This document shows positions 57,219 through 64,000 of a DNA stretch of 64,000 nt, piece after piece. Location: positions 1-64,000 of the forward strand of contig JADJCH010000064.1 of the NCBI GenBank assembly GCA_016703325.1, given 5' to 3'. Numbering within the stretch: position 1 is the first letter of the stretch; every line of letters begins with the position of its first letter. The translations under genes were made by a program, and so were the position numbers. Source of the DNA: Burkholderiales bacterium (GTDB lineage Bacteria; Pseudomonadota; Gammaproteobacteria; Burkholderiales; Burkholderiaceae_C). The notes under the pieces were generated by a model. The model was not told the origin of the DNA. It ran no database searches and saw only the letters and a program-made list of their open reading frames with translations.

Positions 57219-59474
57219 ATGGCACATCCGCACCAGAACCCTCCGCCCCCCCCGGGCCACCCGGGCCACCCGGGCCATTTCTCTTGCCCGCTTCGCGCCA
57301 TGGCGTACGCCGCGCTGCTGGCCTGCGCCGGCCCGGCCATGGCCCAGCCGTCGACACCGCCCAAACCGGCCTCGCAGGCCCCTCAGACCTCACCTGCAGC
57401 GCCAGCACCGCAGGCCGCCCTCGACACCGTCACCATCACCGGCCGCCACAGCACACCGGCCGTCTCGGGCTTTGGCGACCAGCCGCTGGCCACCACGCCG
57501 ATCCCGGCCACCCGCTACGGCGAAGCCGAACTCACCGAACAAGGCGTCACCCGCCTGTCCGGCCTCACCGGGCTGCACGCCTCGGTGAGCGACGCCTACA
57601 ACACCACCGGCTACTGGGACTACCTGTCGGTGCGCGGCTTCCTGCTCGACAACCGCTTCAACTACCGCCGCGACGGCCTGCCGGTCAACGCCGAGACCAG
57701 CCTGCCGCTGGCCAACAAGTCCGGCGTTGAAGTCCTGCGCGGCAGCAGCGGCATCCAGGCCGGCACCAGCGCACCGGGCGGCCTGGTCAACCTGCTGGTC
57801 AAGCGGCCGGACCGCGACCTCACCCGCTTCCACCTCGGCTGGGCCGAGGGCGGCCGCGTCGGCGCTCAGGCCGACGTCTCCCGCCGGCTGGGCGAGGCCG
57901 GCGAATTCGGCCTGCGCGGCAACCTGCTGGTCGAGCGCCTGGACACCCCCACACAAAACACCCGCGGCCTGCGCCACGTCGCCGCCCTCGCAGCCGACTG
58001 GCGCGGCCCGGGCGGCAGCCTGCTGGAGGCCGAAGTCGAACACAGCCGCCAACGCCAGCCCAGCGTGCCCGGCTTCAGCCTGCTGGGCAACCGCATCCCC
58101 TCCCCCGCCGACCCGCGCATCAACCTCAACAACCAGGCCTGGTCGCAGCCGGTGCTGCTGCAGGGCGACACCGCCTCCCTGCGCTGGACCCAGCCGCTGG
58201 AGGCGGGCTGGACGTTCGTCGCCCACGGCATGACCCAGCGGCTGAAAAACGACGACCGCATCGCCTTCCCCTACGGCCTCTTCGACGCCAGCTACAACTG
58301 CAACCCCTGCGACCGCTACGCCGCCAACGGTGACCTGACCCTGTGGGACTTCCGCAGCGAGAACGAACGCCGCCGCAGCGACGCCCTGGACCTGGGCGTG
58401 CAAGGCAAGGCCCAGCTGGCCGGCCTGCCACACCAACTGGCCGGCGGGCTGCTCCTGACCCGGTACCAGCAGCGCATGCAGCCGCAGGTCTACGACATCG
58501 CAGGCACCGGCAACGCGAGTGGCGCCGTCCAGGTCACCACCACCGCCACAGTCAACGACCAGAACACCCACCGCGACGAGCGCAGCAGCGAGCTCTACCT
58601 GCGCGACGCCATCCGCCTGGCCCCGCAGTGGCAGGCCTGGCTGGGCCTGCGCCACACCCGGCTGCAGCGCGAAAGCGTGCGCACCGACGGCAGCCGCGCC
58701 AGCGACTACAGCGACAGCTTCACCACCCCCTGGCTGGCCCTGAGCCACGAGTGGGCGCCGCAGCACATCGTCTTCGCCAGCTGGGGCCGCGGTGCGGAAT
58801 CCGATGTCGCACCCAACCGGACCTACGTCGTCAACCGCGGGGAAGCCGTGCTCGCACGCAGCCGCCAGTGGGAAATCGGCGCCAAGGGCAGCCAGCGCCA
58901 GCGCAACTGGAGCCTCACCTACTTCGACATCCAGCGCGCCCAGACCGCCAACCTGGGAGCGGCCTGCTCATCCTCGACGCCCGATTCCTGCACCTTCACC
59001 TTCGACGGCCTGGCCCACCACCGCGGCCTGGAAGGTGAACTCAGCCAGCAGCTCGGCCCCCTGCGCCTGGAGGGCAGCGCCCTGCTGCTGCGCGCCCGCC
59101 GCGAAGGCAGCGCCAACCCCGCCGTCAACGGCCAGCGCCCGCCCAACGTGCCGGAATACACCGCCAAGGCCGGCGCCAGCTACACCGTCGCCAGCCTGCC
59201 CGGCCTGACCCTGGGCGCCGCCGCCGTGCACGAAGGCGGCCGCACCCTGCTGCCCACCGACGGCCAACTGCGCATCCCCGCCTGGACCCGCCTGGACGCC
59301 AACGCCCAATGGCAGCAACCCCTGGCCGACCAACGCCGCCTGACCTGGAGCGCCGGCATCACCAACCTCGCCAACCGCCGCGCCTGGCGCGAAGCGCCCT
59401 ACCAGTTCGAACACATCTACCTCTTCCCCCTGCCAGAGCGCAGCCTGCGCCTGGGCCTGCAGATCGACCTGTGA
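57219..59474 (+). CDS. TonB-dependent outer membrane receptor under TPP riboswitch control
   Basis: A 751-residue TonB-dependent receptor with a Pro/His-rich N-terminus (unusual runs of PPPPP and GHPGHPGH) and a signal peptide (YAALLACAGPAMAQ). The TonB-box-like LDTVTITGR is near residue 68. The plug domain has VTRLSGLTGLHASVSDAYNTT, VRGFLLDNRFNYRRDGLPV and VEVLRGSSGIQAGTSAPGGLVNLLVKRP. The barrel ends in RSLRLGLQIDL, lacking the usual terminal Phe. By sequence it is siderophore-receptor-like, but the TPP riboswitch upstream makes thiamine or a thiamine precursor the likelier ligand. The true start could be further downstream, near the signal peptide (ATG 57300). Confidence 0.9.
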   Translation: MAHPHQNPPPPPGHPGHPGHFSCPLRAMAYAALLACAGPAMAQPSTPPKPASQAPQTSPAAPAPQAALDTVTITGRHSTPAVSGFGDQPLATTPIPATRYGEAELTEQGVTRLSGLTGLHASVSDAYNTTGYWDYLSVRGFLLDNRFNYRRDGLPVNAETSLPLANKSGVEVLRGSSGIQAGTSAPGGLVNLLVKRPDRDLTRFHLGWAEGGRVGAQADVSRRLGEAGEFGLRGNLLVERLDTPTQNTRGLRHVAALAADWRGPGGSLLEAEVEHSRQRQPSVPGFSLLGNRIPSPADPRINLNNQAWSQPVLLQGDTASLRWTQPLEAGWTFVAHGMTQRLKNDDRIAFPYGLFDASYNCNPCDRYAANGDLTLWDFRSENERRRSDALDLGVQGKAQLAGLPHQLAGGLLLTRYQQRMQPQVYDIAGTGNASGAVQVTTTATVNDQNTHRDERSSELYLRDAIRLAPQWQAWLGLRHTRLQRESVRTDGSRASDYSDSFTTPWLALSHEWAPQHIVFASWGRGAESDVAPNRTYVVNRGEAVLARSRQWEIGAKGSQRQRNWSLTYFDIQRAQTANLGAACSSSTPDSCTFTFDGLAHHRGLEGELSQQLGPLRLEGSALLLRARREGSANPAVNGQRPPNVPEYTAKAGASYTVASLPGLTLGAAAVHEGGRTLLPTDGQLRIPAWTRLDANAQWQQPLADQRRLTWSAGITNLANRRAWREAPYQFEHIYLFPLPERSLRLGLQIDL

Positions 59475-59493
59475 CCATCCGGCCACGCAGCAC

Positions 59494-59523
59494 TTGCGAG
59501 GCCCCGGAAAACTCCACTAGAAT
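59494..59523 (+). promoter_or_regulatory. Sigma-70-like promoter for tRNA-Asn
   Basis: TTGCGA (59494-59499) and TAGAAT (59518-59523) are 18 bases apart and lie 22 bases upstream of the first tRNA. This is the best -35/-10 pair seen in the window. Confidence 0.65.
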
Positions 59524-59545
59524 CGCTGTCTCAGCAAACAGCTGA

Positions 59546-59621
59546 TCCCCGATAGCTCAGTCGGTAGAGCGCCGGACTGTTAATCCGTAGGTCCCTGGTT
59601 CGAGCCCAGGTCGGGGAGCCA
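59546..59621 (+). tRNA. tRNA-Asn (anticodon GTT)
   Basis: A full cloverleaf of 76 bases: acceptor TCCCCGA/TCGGGGA, D arm GCTCAGTCGGTAGAGC, anticodon arm with GTT in CTGTTAA, T arm CTGGTTCGAGCCCAG and an encoded GCCA end. Confidence 0.98.
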
Positions 59622-59735
59622 GATTCAAAAATCGAAGCAGGCCCAGAAGCGCAAGCAACTGGGTCTTCTCTTTCCTGAAGCCCAGCGCCTGCCGCCGCGG
59701 CTTCAACCCAGAAGTACCGATCAGCACACAGCTGT

Positions 59736-59811
59736 TCCCCGATAGCTCAGTCGGTAGAGCGCCGGACTGTTAATCCGTAGGTCCCTGGTTCGAGCCCAGG
59801 TCGGGGAGCCA
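59736..59811 (+). tRNA. tRNA-Asn (anticodon GTT), second identical copy
   Basis: All 76 bases are identical to the first copy, 190 bases downstream. The 5' flank is also similar (CAGCACACAGCTG versus CAGCAAACAGCTG), so the duplicated unit extends beyond the tRNA. No promoter of its own is evident; it is probably cotranscribed with the first. Confidence 0.98.
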
Positions 59812-59827
59812 AAACTCCAAGCAAAAC

Positions 59828-59862
59828 AACGGCTTAGACGCGCAGGCGGCTAGGCCGTTTTT
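59828..59862 (+). terminator. Rho-independent terminator after the tRNA genes
   Basis: AACGGCTTAG pairs with CTAGGCCGTT (one G-U pair) around a 12-base loop and is followed by a T run. It ends the tRNA-Asn transcript. Confidence 0.85.
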
Positions 59863-60513
59863 GCTTCTGGTCCCTTTCCGGCCTGCGGAGCGGGCCGGAG
59901 ACGGGTTGGCGGGTGGGCGCGGGGCATGTGGAAGTCGTTGTCGCGCATGGGGAAATCGGTGGGGCTGAGCGGGTGGTCTACGGAGTGCCGGTGATGGCGC
60001 TCACGGATTGACGGTGGTGATGGGGGGCTGCGGGATGTCGTTCGGCGGCAAGCCGTGCGGCGGGATCGCCGGCACTGTCGCCGAGAAGCTGGCGCCTGCC
60101 GGCGGCCACATCGTCTTGCTGGTGCTCGCAAGGGGGGGGCGCCTGGACCGGTGGCAGACCGGAAAGCTGCGGCTCATCCTCCGGCACGCGTCACTGCTCC
60201 CGGCGCGCTTCTCCGGCGGCGGCAGTGGCCTGGGCTCTTTCGACCCGGACTCTCCGCGTCGCCTGCAGACTGGGAGCAGTCACCGGCCTGACGTCGGTCG
60301 CCTGCTTTCGACCCATCAGCGATGCACGCCGCACTGAACTCGGCCGCCGCTCCGACGCATGTGCAGCCATCCTCGGTGTTCTCAGCCCGCTGAGGCAAGT
60401 GGCCTGCAGAGAGTTGCGTCATCGCTGGGGGCGAGGTAAGATTCCTCCCGAGCCGGGAGCGCTGTCGATAACGGTGCGTTGGACGATTGTTCCACTTGGC
60501 TTCCCCATCTCAG
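59863..60513. other. Gene-poor interval at the island edge
   Basis: About 650 bases with no supported gene. Short frames on both strands are rich in Arg, Pro and Ala without recognisable domains. It contains a run of eight G (60132-60139) and, at 60266-60301, the left copy of a degenerate direct repeat whose other copy ends the window. It may be remnant sequence of past insertions. Confidence 0.5.
60266..60301 (+). repeat. Left copy of a degenerate direct repeat
   Basis: CAGACTGGGAGCAGT followed by CACCGGCCTGACGTCGGTCGC. The right copy (63961-64000) differs by two substitutions and a CGGT insertion. Confidence 0.75.
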
Positions 60514-60539
60514 CGGGCCGCATTTTTGCGGCCCGTTTT
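60514..60539 (+). terminator. Stem-loop with T run upstream of the DUF3800 gene
   Basis: CGGGCCGC-ATTTTT-GCGGCCCG with TTTT after it is a perfect 8-base stem. It reads as a rho-independent terminator for anything entering from the left, 17 bases before the DUF3800 start. Confidence 0.7.
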
Positions 60540-60556
60540 CGTTTGCGAGGTAGTCA

Positions 60557-61378
60557 GTGCATCTCTTGTATCTTGACGAGTCCGGCCACCCGCTCGACCC
60601 CGGCACCCAGTTCTTCGTCCTCGCGGGGTTTGCTGTGTTCGAACGCTCGACACACTGGCTGGAATCCAGGATCAACCCGATCGCCGAGCGGTTTAGCCCC
60701 CACGACCCCTCGTCCATCGAGTTCCATGGTTCACCGATGTACTCGGCCAAGGATGACTGGGCGGGTGTTCCACCTGCGGACCGCGTTCAGGCACTGGTCG
60801 ACGTCCTGTCCTTGCTCAGCAACCCCCAACTTCAGCTTCGGGTCTTCGCCTCGGTCATCGAGAAGTCAACGACGCCGCACGACCAGATTCTTGAGCGTTC
60901 GTTTGAAGCCGTCGCGCATCAGTTCGACCAATACCTGGCGGATATGTGGATTCGGCGCCGCGACCCACAGCGCGGTCTTGTCGTCTGCGACAAGGCTTCG
61001 TACGAACAGAAGCTGCAAGCACTTTCGTCGCTGTTCAAGCACCAGGGCCACGCGCTGGGCCGACTTCGGAACTTTGCGGAGGTTCCGCTCTTCCTGGATT
61101 CGAAGGCGTCACGCCTCATCCAGATGGCTGATCTGATCGCGTACTGGATCTTCCGGTACTACCAGTCGAAAGACGATCGTGGCTTCCGCTTGATCGAACC
61201 ATTCATTCTCCGCCGAATGCATGAGCGGGTCGGCTTGGTGGCATCGGTGACGCCCGCAACCGAAGTGGCGCTGGCCACCATCTCACCGCATAGGTACCCA
61301 TTCCCTGCGCCCACCGGCGCACCGGCCGATGGAGCGCCAGTTGGATTCGTCGGTGGCGCGGCGCAGCAGGCGTCCTGA
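60557..61378 (+). CDS. DUF3800 domain protein
   Basis: A 273-residue DUF3800 protein. The family signature opens the protein (LLYLDESGHP near residue 3) and recurs in LVVCDKASYEQKLQAL near 140 and DSKASRLIQMADLIAYWIFRYYQ near 180, where acidic residues form an RNase H-like site in predicted structures. Such proteins often sit in mobile or defence-rich regions, but their activity is not settled. GTG start at 60557 with GAGGTAG as ribosome site. The C-terminal tail (APTGAPADGAPVGFVGG) is low complexity. Codon choice is less GC-biased than that of its neighbours, in keeping with transfer. Confidence 0.85.
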   Translation: MHLLYLDESGHPLDPGTQFFVLAGFAVFERSTHWLESRINPIAERFSPHDPSSIEFHGSPMYSAKDDWAGVPPADRVQALVDVLSLLSNPQLQLRVFASVIEKSTTPHDQILERSFEAVAHQFDQYLADMWIRRRDPQRGLVVCDKASYEQKLQALSSLFKHQGHALGRLRNFAEVPLFLDSKASRLIQMADLIAYWIFRYYQSKDDRGFRLIEPFILRRMHERVGLVASVTPATEVALATISPHRYPFPAPTGAPADGAPVGFVGGAAQQAS

Positions 61379-61455
61379 CCGGCAGCTTGGCCAAATCCAG
61401 GAGAGCAAAGATCTGACAGTTCAAAGCTGACCTTTGTTGACATCCTCTCCTGTTA

Positions 61456-61531
61456 AGGCTTGTGCGACACCTGCCCAAACGCGCAGACGGTCGCGTGTCT
61501 AGCTGCGTCCGGGCAGGTGTTGCATAAGCCT
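61456..61531. repeat. 21-base inverted repeat with 34-base loop
   Basis: The arms AGGCTTGTGCGACACCTGCCC (one base over 20 in length, positions 61456-61476) and 61511-61531 match at 19 of 21 positions, and both mismatches allow G-U pairs. The loop contains a smaller ACGCG/CGCGT hairpin. It lies between the DUF3800 gene and the transposase 3' end and could be a transposon end or a strong bidirectional terminator. The rest of 61379-61803 shows no gene. Confidence 0.75.
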
Positions 61532-61803
61532 CGAGGGAGGAAACCGCGGCGAACGCCACGGTGATCGTCAAGCGCAGCGGCTATGGCGATTGGAGTGCGC
61601 TGGCGTGGCGATCCGGTAGTGCCCGATCCCCTGCACAGGCACTGCTGACCGGCGCGAGGGACTGGCAGTGTGCCATGGCGCTGCGGCAAGGGTCGTCAGC
61701 GAGTGGGTCGGCGAGGTATTCGGGGTAGCGTTCGAGCCGAGCGCGCAGCTGTCCACCGGACGCCGTGTGCCGCGTCGAGTCGATGGGCGGTGATGGTGCT
61801 CGG

Positions 61804-62984
61804 TCATGATGTTGGCGGCGCTCGAATCGAGTGGTCGCGCAAGAAGACCTGCAGCACCACCATCGCATGGCCACAGTGGGCGCACACGAAGGTGGGTGCC
61901 GGTGCGGCCGACGCATCGTCGGCGCATCCGCAGGGCGGTGGCGGGGTCGCGTGCAACAACTCGCGCGCCAGCACCAGGTTGTGACGCCGGTGGCTGTTGG
62001 CCAGCAAGCCGTAGTGCCGGATCCGGTGGAAGCCACCGGGCAGGACATGCAGAAGGAAGCGGCGCATGAACTCCTGGGGGCTCAGCGTCATCGCCTTGTG
62101 GCGCGTCTTGCCCTTGGCTCGATAGTCCTTCCAGCGGAAGGTGACCCCGCGCTCGTCCATCGCGAGCAGCCGGCTGTTGGAGATGGACACGCGGTGCGTG
62201 TAGCGCGACAGGTAGGCCAGCACCGCCTGCGGTCCGGCGAATGGCCGCTTGGCGTAGACCACCCACTCGCACTGGCGCAGCGGCGGAGCCAGGCCGTGAA
62301 TGCGGCTGCGTCGGCCAGCGCCGCGTGCTCGCCGAAGAACCTGAGCTTGCCGCCATCGTGCAGTCGCTGCAGTTCCTCCAGGAATCGGCGCCTGAACAGC
62401 CGCGACAGCACCCGCACCGGCAGGAAGAACCCCGGCCGGCAGGCGATCCAGTGCGAGCCGTCGGGTGCCAGGCCGCCGCCTGGCACGATGCCGTGCACAT
62501 GCGGGTGGTGGGTCAGGGCCGAGCCCCACGTGTGCAGCACCAGCGTGGCGCCGATGTGGGCACCCAGGTGCCTGGGGTCGGCCGCGATGCGCAGCAGCGT
62601 CTCGGCGGCGATGTCGAAGAGCAGGCCGTACAGCGCCGACTTGTTTTGGTGCGCGAGTGCCGCGATGGGCGCTGGCAGCGTAAACACCACGTGGTAGTAC
62701 TCGACTGGCAGGAGATCGGCTTGACGGGCATCCAGCCAGCGCTGGGCCGCGCTGCTCTGGCACTTCGGGCAGTGCCGGTTGCGGCAGGAGTTGTACGAGA
62801 CTTCGTCCTGGCCGCACCCTTGACAGCGCAGCACATGCCCGCCCAGTGCCGCCGTGCGGCATTGGGTGATGGCCGACATCACCTTGAGCTGCGCCAGGCT
62901 CAGGTGACCACGCTGGGCGTCACGCCAGGCGGATCCGTGCGCACGGAAGATGTCGGCGACCTCCAGGGCGGGTCGCCCCTGCAC
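61804..62984 (-). CDS. IS91 family transposase, frameshifted
   Basis: An HUH/Y2-type rolling-circle transposase. The N-terminal zinc domain has RCQGCGQDEVSYNSCRNRHCP with CPKCQ near residue 60. The HUH motif is HPHVHGIVPGGG near 160, and the C-terminal part reads YLSRYTHRVSISNSRLL, MDERGVTFRWKDYR and EFMRRFLLHVLPGGFHRIRHYG. The frame changes near 62275. The full length is about 393 aa, as in IS91/IS801 relatives. It follows the recombinase gene by 12 bases, the standard arrangement of this IS group. Whether the shift is real is unclear. Confidence 0.9.
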
Positions 62985-62996
62985 GGCGGCGGTCGG

Positions 62997-63840
62997 CTAC
63001 TGGGCTGGCCGCTCGGGTGCCGGCATGGGCGCGGGTTCGGCTGCCGGCCTGTCCGAGGTCTGATCCAGTGGGCTGATCACCCGGCGCAGCAGATCGGTGG
63101 CCACGGCGGCGTACAGGCTCGTGGTGTCCAGCCGCTTGTGCCCGAGCAGCACCTGGATGACACGGATGTCGACCTTCTGCTCCAGCAGATGGGTGGCAAA
63201 GGCATGGCGCAGGCCATGTGGCGTGATGCGCTTGTCGATGCCGGCGGTGGCGGCAGCCAGATGCACGGCGCGGTTGAGCTGGCGCGCGCTCACGTGGTCG
63301 GTGGGGTCCAGGCCAGGGAACAACCAACCACCGTGGCGGACCTTGCCCTGGGCGTGTCCAAGCCGCCACCAGGCGCGCAGCCGCTCCAGCAGCACGGGAC
63401 TGAGCATGGCGTATCGGTCCTTGCGGCCCTTGCCCTGCTCCACGCGCAAGGTCATGCGCTCGCCGTCGATGTCCCCGACCTTGAGCGAGACCACCTCGCT
63501 GACGCGCAGGCCCGCACCGTAGGCCACCGACATGGCGGCCTGGTGCTTGAGGTTGGGCGCTGCCGCGATCAGGCGGCCCACTTCCTCGGGGCTCAGGATG
63601 ACCGGCAGCTTGCGCGGCACGGCCACGTGCGTCATCTTGAGCAAGGTGCAGCTGGAAGCGGCGCAGGTCCTCGGCGGTGGCGGTGTGTGGCGAGCGTCCC
63701 AGGAAGGCGGCAAGCTTGCGCACGGCGCGGATGTAGCCCTCCTGCGTGTGCTCGGCAAACTGGCGCATGCGCATGTCCTCGAGCATGCGCCGGCGCAGCG
63801 GCGAGACGGTGGCTGATGGGGTCGGGGTGGAGACACTCAT
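62997..63840 (-). pseudogene. IS91-associated tyrosine recombinase with internal deletion
   Basis: A phage-integrase-family protein that accompanies IS91-type transposases. The start (ATG 63840) gives a core-binding domain (MRMRQFAEHTQEGYIRAVRKL, AEDLRRFQLHLAQ) that stops near 63640. The catalytic domain resumes in another frame with VPRKLPVILSPEEVGRLIAAA, GLRVSEVVSLKVGD, HGLRHAFATHLLEQ, VIQVLLGHKRL and the Tyr in TTSLYAAV. Relative to relatives, about 35 residues between the two parts (usually INAALTALRFFF-like) are missing. This is more than a single-base error, so the gene is probably inactive. Confidence 0.82.
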
Positions 63841-63960
63841 GATCCTGCTCCTGTCGATGACCGAGGCGGATTGCCTCGATCGCCAACATCGCAGAGTCAG
63901 GGCTGCAACGAACAGCCGCCGACGTCGCCAGAGCGCCTACCGCGAGAGCGGTTTAGTCCA

Positions 63961-64000
63961 CAGACCGGGAGCAGTCGGTCACCGGCCTGACGTCGGCCGC
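63961..64000 (+). repeat. Right copy of the degenerate direct repeat
   Basis: CAGACCGGGAGCAGTCGGT followed by CACCGGCCTGACGTCGGCCGC, matching 60266-60301. It reaches the window edge, so its full extent is unknown. The stretch 63841-63960 before it shows no gene. Confidence 0.75.

Noticed and set aside
59850..60131. Small minus-strand gene of about 93 residues
   Set aside because: Arg/Pro-rich, no ribosome site, no recognised domain, and it overlaps the tRNA terminator.
61456..61531. Integron attC site
   Set aside because: The inverted repeat looks similar in shape, but no GTTRRRY/RYYYAAC core sites are placed correctly at the ends, and there is no integron integrase.

Overview
The window is GC-rich DNA with dense, mostly operonic genes. 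The gene content (cbb3 oxidase operon with ccoG and ccoI-ccoS, cysI-DUF934-cysH-cysD-cysN, fimT/pilV/pilW/pilX/pilY1, DUF1501/DUF1800 pair, FdxA) points to a betaproteobacterium of the order Burkholderiales, perhaps of the Leptothrix/Sphaerotilus/Rubrivivax group. The order is well supported by family content; the genus-level guess is inference only.

Layout. (1) 1-9.2 kb: exopolysaccharide genes (Wzx-type flippase, EpsF-like chain-length protein, a divergent priming sugar-phosphate transferase, glycosyltransferases) with uvrD among them. Almost every gene here is broken by single-base frameshifts that look like consensus errors. (2) 9.2-17.5 kb: an intact CDP-sugar operon: zinc-ribbon C-methyltransferase, CDP-glucose 4,6-dehydratase, 3,5-epimerase-like protein, DUF4910 peptidase-fold protein, glucose-1-phosphate cytidylyltransferase, PIG-L deacetylase, GSA-type aminotransferase and SDR. 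Together they suggest a branched and/or amino deoxyhexose. (3) 17.5-22.4 kb, minus strand: DUF1501, DUF1800 lipoprotein, glutaredoxin-like protein and a retropepsin-like protease. (4) 22.5-30.4 kb: minor pilin operon (pilin, fimT, pilV, pilW, pilX, pilY1) ending in a TonB-C-like protein. (5) 30.5-38.0 kb, minus strand: one very large repetitive protein of about 2,480 residues with seven tandem SdrD-B-like domain pairs joined by polyproline, then five exact 55-residue His/Gly/Asp repeats. It is the most unusual object in the window. (6) 38.2-48.1 kb: an MBL-fold hydrolase, then a cbb3 oxidase locus on the minus strand (ccoN-O-Q-P, ccoG, FixH-like, ccoI, ccoS) with a perfect FNR/Anr box, and a DUF192 gene. 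(7) 48.1-57.0 kb: a sulfate assimilation operon (TauE/SafE, cysI, DUF934, APS-type cysH, cysD, cysN, cobA), then ferredoxin FdxA and a TrxR-like ferredoxin-NADP reductase that could supply its electrons. (8) 57.0-59.5 kb: a TPP riboswitch upstream of a TonB-dependent receptor. (9) 59.5-64 kb: two identical tRNA-Asn genes, a DUF3800 gene, and an IS91-type transposase with its companion tyrosine recombinase (internally deleted), bracketed by a degenerate direct repeat.

How the parts work together: regions 1 and 2 make and export a surface polysaccharide; region 4 builds type IV pili; region 5 may encode a surface or matrix protein. Regions 6 and 7 provide microaerobic respiration and sulfur assimilation, including siroheme for CysI. 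Two small genes, ccoQ (59 aa) and ccoS (56 aa), were found by reading the sequence directly.

Caveat: frameshifts are concentrated in 0-9 kb, in the 32-36 kb repeats and at 62-63.7 kb. In the repeats they can be compared with sister copies and are single G/C-run or similar indels, so these genes are annotated as full-length loci.
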